This document shows, piece after piece, positions 25,405 through 30,711 of a DNA stretch of 30,711 bases. Under the pieces are notes generated by a model, which saw only the letters and a list, made by a program, of their open reading frames with translations, had not been told where the DNA came from and ran no database searches. The DNA comes from a virus. Every line of letters begins with the position of its first letter. Positions within the stretch are counted from its first letter, which is position 1. The position numbers were made by a program, and so were the translations under genes. Location of the stretch: IMG/VR virus record IMGVR_UViG_3300027782_000256, positions 1-30,711 of that record; one strand, written 5' to 3'.

Positions 25405-26253
25405 ATGACACCAACTACATTTACCCCCGACATGATTAACGCTTTAACTCAAGGTTCAAAGAATCGTAAGAGATTATCTTTCTTGGGTTCACAGATATCT
25501 ACCAGTGACTTGAACGCAAGTTACAACCATATGTATATCTACTCTGTTCCTGGTCTTGGTAAGACCCACACTATCAACGAAGCGATGGCTAATCGTGGTG
25601 TGAACCATGTGACTATATCAGGTAATGTATCCATGTTCGCCTTTGGTGTTCAGTTGGCACTTATCAACTTCCTTTGTCCTGACCAACTTACTATCGTATC
25701 AGTTGACGATTGTAATGAGATATTAAAGGACAGTTCAAACATCAACATCATCAAGAACATCTTGGAGAACCCTAAAAAGTTCCACTACCAAAAACACTTG
25801 GGTGGTTTGATTACTCAACTTGACGGTCTACAACAACAGGCGATTGAGAGTCACATTATTGAAGGCACTACAGGTTTCGTTGTCCCAACTGACAACATGA
25901 TGTTTGTATTCACCGCCAACGAGCGTCTACCTTATGATGATGAGGTTAACGGCAAGAAGGTTCGTGACAAGATGATTCACTTGAACGCTATTCGTAACAG
26001 ATGTCGTGTATACGACTTTATCTTGGAAGATGATGTACAGTGGGGTTGGATTGCTGATGTTGTCTTAAACACACCCGCAATGAGCGACACAGGAATCACA
26101 GGTGATGGTAAAGTTCTTGTATGTGAGTTCATGTATAAGAACTGGCAGAACATGAAGACCAAGTCCATCAGAACTGCCAAGATGTTATGTGAGGACTTTG
26201 TTCGTTACGGAGATGACGCAGAGTTTGTATGGGAAGCAGAATATTTGAAATAA
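25405..26253 (+). CDS. AAA+ ATPase (282 aa)
   Basis: ATP-driven machine, probably replication- or remodelling-related. Start set at ATG 25405, after P3; an in-frame ATG at 25255 would bury the promoter and overlap the upstream gene. Walker A VPGLGKT at residues 48-54, Walker B IVSVDDCNE at ~97-105, sensor-1-like FVFTANE near residue 170, and a candidate arginine finger in RNRCRVYDF. No DNA-binding or protease domain is fused. GC content and codon use look higher than neighbouring genes, a possible sign of separate acquisition or high expression. It is the only recognisable nucleotide-driven enzyme outside packaging, so it may recruit host replication proteins. Confidence 0.8.
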   Translation: MTPTTFTPDMINALTQGSKNRKRLSFLGSQISTSDLNASYNHMYIYSVPGLGKTHTINEAMANRGVNHVTISGNVSMFAFGVQLALINFLCPDQLTIVSVDDCNEILKDSSNINIIKNILENPKKFHYQKHLGGLITQLDGLQQQAIESHIIEGTTGFVVPTDNMMFVFTANERLPYDDEVNGKKVRDKMIHLNAIRNRCRVYDFILEDDVQWGWIADVVLNTPAMSDTGITGDGKVLVCEFMYKNWQNMKTKSIRTAKMLCEDFVRYGDDAEFVWEAEYLK

Positions 26254-26274
26254 TAACCTTAACTTTGTTGAACG

Positions 26275-26751
26275 ATGAAAACACTACAAGAAATATTAGA
26301 TGACTTTAGAGAGTCAAACGCATCCAAGTTATCAAGACGACAGATTGGTGGTCTAATGACTATGAGAAAGAATGGGTCAGGTACTGTTGTATGTCCAATA
26401 TGTAAAAGTGTTGGTAGTAAATCGGTGATGAAAAGCATACACTTTGAGAACTGTGTTAGACCAAGTGGTTATTCTAATCAGGTAATAGTTGATAAGTATG
26501 TTAGTGGTCTTTCCCCTTCTCATATAGCATTAGAATGTAATATTACTGGTACATCAGTTAGAAGAATCTTAGCAAAGATGGGTCATGACCCTGTAACTAA
26601 AATGGTTACAGATAGAGATGACTTATACAATAAAATCATAGAGTTGAAGAAACAAGGTTATACTAATGAAAAAATAAAGAATAAACTTAACACATCAAAC
26701 GGAACAGTAGATAGAGCAATAAGAAAATGGAAAACATACAACAACATATAG
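26275..26751 (+). CDS. Zinc finger plus tandem HTH protein (158 aa)
   Basis: Residues C40, C43, H56 and C60 (CPIC ... HFENC) form a likely CCHC zinc finger like those attached to phage HNH/homing endonucleases. Two helix-turn-helix-like segments follow: ~66-100 (VDKYVSGLSPSHIALECNIT) and ~112-150 (KIIELKKQGYTNEKIKNKLN). No nuclease motif is visible, so a DNA-binding regulator or a homing-endonuclease remnant are both possible. A TAACTTTG at 26260-26267 lies 8 bases before the ATG without a well-placed -33. Confidence 0.65.
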   Translation: MKTLQEILDDFRESNASKLSRRQIGGLMTMRKNGSGTVVCPICKSVGSKSVMKSIHFENCVRPSGYSNQVIVDKYVSGLSPSHIALECNITGTSVRRILAKMGHDPVTKMVTDRDDLYNKIIELKKQGYTNEKIKNKLNTSNGTVDRAIRKWKTYNNI

Positions 26752-27161
26752 ACAACCTATTGAACTCTGATTTTGGTAAATCAAAAGATTCTAATATTCA
26801 TAATATTGCCAATAGAAAAAAAGTATATCAGTTTGATGAAACTGGTAAGTTGATTTGTGAATATGATTCAATAAAAACTTGGAAAAAAAAGTTTGCACAA
26901 AGCGATATAAGTTCAATCACATTATCGTATAAATGCAAAGGATATTATTTTTCATTTGATATTGAGTTTAAACCACCCACAAAAAACAATCGTGGTATTA
27001 AAGGTGAACCAGTTCAACTAATCAAAGATGGTATTGTTATGTATGAGTTTGATACTGTTAAACAGGCACAGGACTTCTTACAGGTAAATCGTTCAACAAT
27101 CAACGATGCTGTGAATGGAAGACAAAAAACCTGTAAGGGATATATTGTGAAAAAAAAGTAA
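26727..27161 (+). CDS. Tandem NUMOD1 DNA-binding protein, no nuclease (144 aa)
   Basis: Overlaps the previous gene by 25 bases. Two NUMOD1-like modules: residues ~32-75 (KVYQFDETGKLICEYDSIKT) and ~95-142 (EFDTVKQAQDFLQVNRSTIN, then AVNGRQKTCKGYIVKKK, the typical xNGxxKTxxGY ending). NUMOD1 normally directs homing endonucleases to DNA; here no GIY-YIG or HNH domain accompanies it. It may act in trans with the nearby zinc-finger proteins or be a domesticated regulator. Confidence 0.7.
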   Translation: MENIQQHIDNLLNSDFGKSKDSNIHNIANRKKVYQFDETGKLICEYDSIKTWKKKFAQSDISSITLSYKCKGYYFSFDIEFKPPTKNNRGIKGEPVQLIKDGIVMYEFDTVKQAQDFLQVNRSTINDAVNGRQKTCKGYIVKKK

Positions 27162-27187
27162 AATAGTTTTGGTAGATTAAAAAATAT

Positions 27188-27244
27188 TAGTTCTACTCCC
27201 ATCTACTATTTCCCCCAACTTAAAAGGTTGGGGGTTTTTTATTT
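27188..27244 (+). terminator. Repeated terminator module, copy B
   Basis: Same leader as copy A (27188-27211), then CCCCCAAC (27212-27219) / GTTGGGGG (27227-27234), loop TTAAAAG, six T, A and three T. Directly upstream (27168-27190) lies a P3-like half promoter with TTTGGTAGATTAAAA but no -7 element. Confidence 0.9.
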
Positions 27245-27628
27245 ATAATCAGGGTTAACATCACCATTACACAAATACAAATTCTCTGAGTTTGCTGGTC
27301 GTTTTTTTGGTTTCATTTGTTTGGGAATTTTAGCGTTCCATTTGTCCAAGAATTGTTGGTGGATATCACCATCCTTACAATCATAGCCCAGACCTCGTAG
27401 GAAGTCGTACATTGAACGATATTGTTCTTGGTTGACTCCATACAACCTGAACCAATTTTTGTCGTATGTGTCCCTTAATTCAGGTTCTTTAACATCGGAT
27501 ATTCTCCTCTTTAATTTTGAACATCTTTTACAGATGTTTAATCTACCACTTTTAACATTTTTTGATTCGTAGTACTCGGTAATTGGTTTGTCTATATTAC
27601 AAACTCTGCATGTTTTATTTTCTTCCAT
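27239..27628 (-). CDS. Zinc-finger protein, possible degenerate HNH/endonuclease VII relative (129 aa)
   Basis: The only minus-strand gene. C7/C10 and C33/C36 (CRVC ... CKRC) make a zinc ribbon typical of the N-terminus of phage HNH proteins, and WFRLYGVNQEQYRSMYDFLR recalls the YGxTxEQY helix of recombination endonuclease VII relatives, but no His-Asn-His set follows. The C-terminus is basic. Its start is preceded on its own strand by ATATTTA, five bases before the ATG. Lying opposite the genome direction between homing-type genes, it looks like an inserted cassette. Confidence 0.6.
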   Translation of the reverse strand: MEENKTCRVCNIDKPITEYYESKNVKSGRLNICKRCSKLKRRISDVKEPELRDTYDKNWFRLYGVNQEQYRSMYDFLRGLGYDCKDGDIHQQFLDKWNAKIPKQMKPKKRPANSENLYLCNGDVNPDYK

Positions 27629-27633
27629 AACAA

Positions 27634-27640
27634 TAAATAT
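27634..27640 (-). promoter_or_regulatory. ATATTTA start-proximal motif (minus strand)
   Basis: ATATTTA on the minus strand, five bases before the minus-strand ATG. Its presence on the correct strand for the only reversed gene supports a functional, strand-specific signal. Confidence 0.4.
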
Positions 27641-27781
27641 AACGAAAAATAAAAAAGTTTCAAAAACTATTTAACTTTTGGTGTAGTTGAATATACTTAT
27701 AATCGTAAGGGTTGAAATACTTTTACTCACTTGTCTATAATTCAGGGACTTATAAAAGACAACCATAACCATTCAGGTTAT

Positions 27782-27849
27782 AAAGTGATACGAAACCTAG
27801 TCATTAAAACCATATTTGTAAATGGGGGACTAGGGGGACTTATCACTTT
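27782..27849. other. Nested inverted repeat, candidate structured RNA or origin element
   Basis: Outer arms AAAGTGATA (27782-27790) / TATCACTTT (27841-27849), 9 perfect pairs. Inner arms CCTAGTC (27796-27802) / GACTAGG (27828-27834), 7 pairs. Internal loop CGAAA opposite GGGACT, apical loop 25 bases. The 3' side also holds GGGGGACT twice in tandem (27824-27831, 27833-27840). Confidence 0.6.
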
Positions 27850-27861
27850 TCCATTCCCTTC

Positions 27862-27886
27862 AGATTATATAATCTAGTATAACTAG
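27862..27886. other. Palindrome pair
   Basis: AGATTATATAATCT (27862-27875) is a perfect 14-base palindrome. It overlaps CTAGT-ATA-ACTAG (27874-27886). Such sites often bind dimeric regulators. They lie 55-79 bases before the GIY-YIG start. Confidence 0.5.
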
Positions 27887-27940
27887 CAATAATATTTGAT
27901 TCATTGATTTTAATTTTATATCATTTCAAAAAATAAAAAT

Positions 27941-28528
27941 ATGAAAAGACAATTTGAAGAACACATCCAAAACTTAATTCTTAATGAAGATAATTTTATC
28001 TATAAGACAAATCTAGAACTATTAAGATTATACTATAATTTTTTATATTCAAAGTTTGAAGATGAAGAATTATGTAGTTTGTATTTAGACCAATTTGATT
28101 CAATTAGTAAAATTACATCATCAAATATTGAAAGTAATTTTAGTGATTTACTAATTGAGTATATGTCTGAATCATTTAATACTAGTGATTTAGATGAATT
28201 AGAATCTTGTTCTGGTTTATACTTCATATTTAATGATATTGATAATTTAATGTACATAGGTAAAACTAAAAATTTATCAACAAGACCAATACAATCATTT
28301 ATTAACAAAATGCCTTATGGAGCATCTTATATTAAAATTATTAAGTATGTCCATATTGATACTGTTGAAGCAGTATTGATTGATTATTATTTACCAATGT
28401 ACAATAATAAAAAAGAAACATTACCATCAATAACAAATAGAACTTACACTAAAGGAGTTGAATTTTGCAAAATGGAATTAACTAAATCAAAAGCAATTTA
28501 TCCAATAGAAGATGAAAAACTTAGCTAA
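27941..28528 (+). CDS. GIY-YIG endonuclease (195 aa)
   Basis: Probable homing-type nuclease. Residues ~90-160 carry the GIY-YIG fold: GLYFIFNDIDNLMYIGKTKN, then an Arg in STRPIQSF and a Glu in VEAVLIDYYLPMYNN, the usual metal-binding position. The first ~85 residues are an unrecognised helical domain that may bind DNA. No intron is apparent next to it, so it could be a free-standing homing endonuclease. It overlaps the next gene by 17 bases, and its A/T-rich codons differ from the ATPase block. Confidence 0.8.
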   Translation: MKRQFEEHIQNLILNEDNFIYKTNLELLRLYYNFLYSKFEDEELCSLYLDQFDSISKITSSNIESNFSDLLIEYMSESFNTSDLDELESCSGLYFIFNDIDNLMYIGKTKNLSTRPIQSFINKMPYGASYIKIIKYVHIDTVEAVLIDYYLPMYNNKKETLPSITNRTYTKGVEFCKMELTKSKAIYPIEDEKLS

Positions 28529-28724
28529 CATACCAGAACGATTCCATATTTTATTTGAATCAGATTATAATGCGGGAATTGATAGTAAGATGAATTCCCT
28601 TCAACGAGGCTCCTTAAATGATTTGTTCCTTGAATATAATAAATGGAATATCCAACAAGCAATTGATAAATTAAAACCAGTTGTAAAAGAAGAAGTAATA
28701 AGAGGTTTTATTGATATTGATTAA
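28512..28724 (+). CDS. Small hypothetical protein (70 aa)
   Basis: Helical, with MKNLANIPERFHILFESDYN and NDLFLEYNKWNIQQAIDKLK. No recognised domain. Overlaps the GIY-YIG gene and ends 2 bases before the next start, so it is translated as part of the same mRNA. Confidence 0.55.
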   Translation: MKNLANIPERFHILFESDYNAGIDSKMNSLQRGSLNDLFLEYNKWNIQQAIDKLKPVVKEEVIRGFIDID

Positions 28725-28726
28725 CT

Positions 28727-28999
28727 ATGTTAGGATTCAATTTAGAGGACTTATTGGACGACAGGTATGATATAGACATCAGCGACTATTGGAGCCTTAC
28801 AGAGGACGATAAAGACCGAATAACGGATATTGTAGTAACCAATGTATTAGTTCAATTATCATTAGCACCAAACTACTACCCAAGATACATGGAATTGTTA
28901 GATAATTCAATTAAAGTAGCTGGTGAATTTGAACAATATGAAAAAGCAGAAATGTTAAATAGAATGAAAAAAAGATTTTTAGAAATAAAACCTTTATAA
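28727..28999 (+). CDS. Small acidic hypothetical protein (90 aa)
   Basis: Acidic N-terminus (NLEDLLDDRYDIDISDYWSL) and a C-terminal helix (EQYEKAEMLNRMKKRFLEIK). Unknown function. Confidence 0.6.
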   Translation: MLGFNLEDLLDDRYDIDISDYWSLTEDDKDRITDIVVTNVLVQLSLAPNYYPRYMELLDNSIKVAGEFEQYEKAEMLNRMKKRFLEIKPL

Positions 29000-29049
29000 T
29001 ATTTATTATAACCGATACTTAACTATACTTATATTATAAATAAAACATT

Positions 29050-29298
29050 ATGATAAAAAATCCAGTAGAAAAAAAGATTTACGACTACATTATGTCCGAT
29101 ATTGCGACTAATGGAAAGAATTATTCAACATTAACAAACACCGAGATTTGTTTTGCTCTTCAACTATCCCCATTTAGCGTTAGGGATAAAGTAATCAAAA
29201 TATACAAAGCAAACTATTTAGTAGCCTTAATTGACCATTGGGATGAAAATAACAATTACTTCAATAGAAAACTATTAAAGGGTAATGTTATTGGATAA
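29050..29298 (+). CDS. Winged-helix-like DNA-binding protein (82 aa)
   Basis: Residues ~25-65 (TLTNTEICFALQLSPFSVRD, KVIKIYKANYLVAL) follow a winged helix-turn-helix pattern of a small transcription regulator. The leader has TATAAATA at 29035-29042 and ATATTTA at 28999-29005. It overlaps the sigma-like gene by 14 bases, so both may act together in switching transcription. Family not certain. Confidence 0.6.
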   Translation: MIKNPVEKKIYDYIMSDIATNGKNYSTLTNTEICFALQLSPFSVRDKVIKIYKANYLVALIDHWDENNNYFNRKLLKGNVIG

Positions 29299-29821
29299 AA
29301 CGCTAATAACATATGTATTGCTTAACTTTTGGATTACCGAGAATTACAACGAATTAAAAAAGATTTGTAAAAAGATAACACGAGGGCAACAGTGTGATGA
29401 CTTATTGCAAATGTGTGTAGAGCAGTTTTTGAAATCAAAAAGAGTCCCCGAGATTCCTGATTCTCAAAAACTGTTTTTCTTTGCTCGTATTGTTAGAAAT
29501 AATTACAACTCAACCACATCCCCTTATTATCATCAGTATGGTAAATTCAAGTACGATGAAATAGAGAATATTGAAATACCATATTTATCTTATGAAGAAC
29601 CTATTATAAATTTAGATTGGGTTAAAGAACAAATTGAAAAAGATAAAAAGGATGGTGACTGGTATTATAGCAGATTATTTGAAATCTATATTGAGCAAGG
29701 ATGTTCAGTAACAAAGACATCACAGATAACAACCATTCCAATCAATAGTGTTTCAAGAGACCTGAACAAGTATAGAAAACAATTAAACAAATTAAGAGAC
29801 AAAGTATTAAAAGAATTATAG
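29285..29821 (+). CDS. RNA polymerase sigma-like factor (178 aa)
   Basis: Likely redirects host RNA polymerase. Residues ~15-75 (WITENYNELKKICKKITRGQ, DDLLQMCVEQFLKSKRV, FFFARIVRNNYNSTTSPYYH) resemble sigma region 2: helices with an aromatic RN.N stretch. Residues ~115-170 (YSRLFEIYIEQGCSVTKTSQ, TTIPINSVSRDLNKYRKQL) form a region 4-like HTH. Size and domain order fit small ECF-type or phage late sigma factors. It lies upstream of the terminase and virion genes in the direction of transcription. Confidence 0.65.
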   Translation: MLLDKTLITYVLLNFWITENYNELKKICKKITRGQQCDDLLQMCVEQFLKSKRVPEIPDSQKLFFFARIVRNNYNSTTSPYYHQYGKFKYDEIENIEIPYLSYEEPIINLDWVKEQIEKDKKDGDWYYSRLFEIYIEQGCSVTKTSQITTIPINSVSRDLNKYRKQLNKLRDKVLKEL

Positions 29822-29822
29822 A

Positions 29823-30134
29823 ATGGGATGCAATTGCAAGAACAAACAAACAACTGAACCAAAACCAATAGTGGTTCAATCAAATAATGTAACCGAGATT
29901 ATTGATATACCAAATCCAGGTTATACGATAGAAGCTATAATCAGAATCAAAGATTATCTTACATCATCAAATAAAACAGAGACAGAACGAAAGTTTGCTT
30001 CAGATACATTACTCAATGCGTTTGGGGATTTAATCCCCGACTATTGTGATATTGCTTGTATGAATCATATAAGAAGTAGGTTAATTTATATGGAGAAAAA
30101 AGTTCTGGATTATATGAATTTTATAAAGAAATAA
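29823..30134 (+). CDS. Hypothetical protein with CNC N-terminus (103 aa)
   Basis: Begins MGCNCKNK; the middle is helical (TIEAIIRIKDYLTSSNKTET) and the C-terminus has DIACMNHIRSRLIYMEKKVL. The N-terminal Cys pair and the two-base spacing from the sigma-like gene are the only notable features. No family recognised. Confidence 0.6.
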   Translation: MGCNCKNKQTTEPKPIVVQSNNVTEIIDIPNPGYTIEAIIRIKDYLTSSNKTETERKFASDTLLNAFGDLIPDYCDIACMNHIRSRLIYMEKKVLDYMNFIKK

Positions 30135-30141
30135 TTTACAA

Positions 30142-30489
30142 ATGGCAAAGAAGACAAATTATAACCCCAAGTCAAGAGAGAACTTAAGACCAGCAACAAA
30201 GGGTGAGGTTAGAAACAAAACAGGAAGACCTAAAAAACTCCCCAAATTGGATGAATTATTGGCAGAGGTATTAGGAGATACCGAAGAAGGTAAAACTCAA
30301 GCACAGATGATATTAGAGTCACTGGTGAAGAGAGCAAGAAGTGGTGATGTTAAAGCAGGAGCATTACTACTTGATAGAGGTTGGGGTAAGGTCCGTGAAA
30401 ATATAGACATCACAACCAATGAAGAATCATTAAATAAACCTTCAATACAAATTGAGATTATAACAACACGAAAAGATGCCGAAGAGTAA
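30142..30489 (+). CDS. DUF5681-like putative terminase small subunit (115 aa)
   Basis: Residues ~1-95 follow the DUF5681 pattern: NPKSRENLRPATKGEVRNKT, then GRPKKLPKLDELLAEVLGD, ILESLVKRARSGDVKAGALL and LDRGWGKV. These proteins commonly sit before terL in phages and are taken as small-terminase-like DNA recognition proteins. The basic N-terminus fits DNA binding. It precedes terL by one small gene, which supports the packaging role; direct evidence is lacking. Confidence 0.7.
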   Translation: MAKKTNYNPKSRENLRPATKGEVRNKTGRPKKLPKLDELLAEVLGDTEEGKTQAQMILESLVKRARSGDVKAGALLLDRGWGKVRENIDITTNEESLNKPSIQIEIITTRKDAEE

Positions 30490-30670
30490 AAAACGAGGTG
30501 GAGAAAAAACCCACAGAAAAAAGGTTGAAAACAGAAATAACTTAATGAAGAATATGTGGCAAAGACAGGTTAAGTTAGCTTATGAAAAACACGAGGAGTG
30601 GAAAAAAGAAAACGAGTTAAATGAAGATTCAGACAACAAGGGTATTTCAGGATTTAATATCAACGGATAA
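30476..30670 (+). CDS. Small basic hypothetical protein (64 aa)
   Basis: Lys/Arg-rich with a helical charged core (KNMWQRQVKLAYEKHEEWKK). Overlaps the DUF5681 gene by 14 bases and the terL start by 50 bases. Likely DNA- or packaging-related by context only. Confidence 0.55.
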   Translation: MPKSKKRGGEKTHRKKVENRNNLMKNMWQRQVKLAYEKHEEWKKENELNEDSDNKGISGFNING

Positions 30671-30711
30671 AAGAAATTATGTCTTTCAGGGGAGTAGTCG
30701 TGCGGGTAAAA
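30621..30711 (+). CDS. terL: Terminase large subunit, 5' part (continues at position 1)
   Basis: The codon before ATG 30621 is TAA, so this is the only available start. The product begins MKIQTTRVFQDLISTDKRNY and runs into GSSRAGK, then the window ends. Joining to position 1 through the shared ggtaaaa gives GSSRAGKTYN, a canonical Walker A motif at residues 24-31, in the correct frame. The gene overlaps the small basic gene upstream in another frame. Confidence 0.9.
   Translation, partial: MKIQTTRVFQDLISTDKRNYVFQGSSRAGK

Larger units (their letters stand above)
27629..27940. promoter_or_regulatory. 312-base divergent intergenic region
   Basis: No gene on either strand. It separates the minus-strand zinc-finger gene from the plus-strand GIY-YIG gene, so it must hold both leaders. 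It contains the nested stem at 27782-27849, repeats of GGGACT, and a palindrome pair at 27862-27886. I see no clean TTTG-N19-TAnnTTTG promoter here, so origin or regulatory roles are open. Confidence 0.55.

Noticed and set aside
26260-26267. TAACTTTG as a full promoter for the 26275 gene
   Set aside because: It fits the -7 consensus but has no TTTG at 18-22 bases upstream and lies only 8 bases from the ATG; kept as a weak note only.

Overview
The window reads as an essentially complete genome, about 30.7 kb, of a tailed phage with siphovirus-type genes infecting a member of the Bacteroidota, probably a flavobacterium-like host. Reasons: the DNA is AT-rich; starts generally lack Shine-Dalgarno sequences; three intergenic promoters match the Bacteroidota -33 TTTG / -7 TAnnTTTG consensus; and the virion genes have the look of Bacteroidota phage families (Pro-Thr linked tail proteins, BspA-type LRR adhesin, XkdF-like protease fused to other head domains). 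The two ends share 7 bases (ggtaaaa). Joining them there rebuilds one uninterrupted terminase large subunit whose Walker A motif spans the junction, so the molecule is best read as circular or circularly permuted and cut inside terL.

Layout. From 1 to 24.1 kb every gene is on the + strand. The order is: terminase large subunit (3' part); a tail assembly chaperone-like gene with a -1 frameshift at a T10 run; a duplicated-domain protein with a 200-residue Pro-Thr tract; a small fibre-like protein and an LRR adhesin; a gp10-like protein; a putative distal tail protein; a 1240-residue tail-tip hub; a Cys- and PT-rich fibre; the tape measure; a multi-domain head morphogenesis/protease protein; scaffold; major capsid; tail tube; portal; head-tail connector; a membrane coiled-coil protein; and a Cys-repeat/HAD fusion. 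A strong terminator at 24267-24298 closes this late block.

From 24.3 to 27.2 kb is a probable early block: small unknown proteins, an AAA+ ATPase, a zinc-finger/HTH protein and a tandem NUMOD1 protein, with three host-type promoters and two near-identical terminator modules near its ends (24783 and 27188). One minus-strand zinc-finger gene (27239-27628) is followed by a 312-base divergent intergenic region with nested inverted repeats and palindromes. From 27.9 kb to the end, + strand genes encode a GIY-YIG nuclease, small unknowns, a winged-helix-like protein, a sigma-like factor, a DUF5681-like putative small terminase and the 5' end of terL, running back into position 1.

Working model (inference): host RNA polymerase uses the TAnnTTTG promoters for the 24.8-27.2 kb genes. 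The sigma-like factor encoded at 29285 may then act on late genes, seven of which (six + strand genes and the minus-strand gene) carry an ATATTTA motif 5-12 bases before the start codon. No polymerase, primase, helicase, integrase or endolysin could be recognised, so replication and lysis are either host-dependent or carried by unrecognised small genes.
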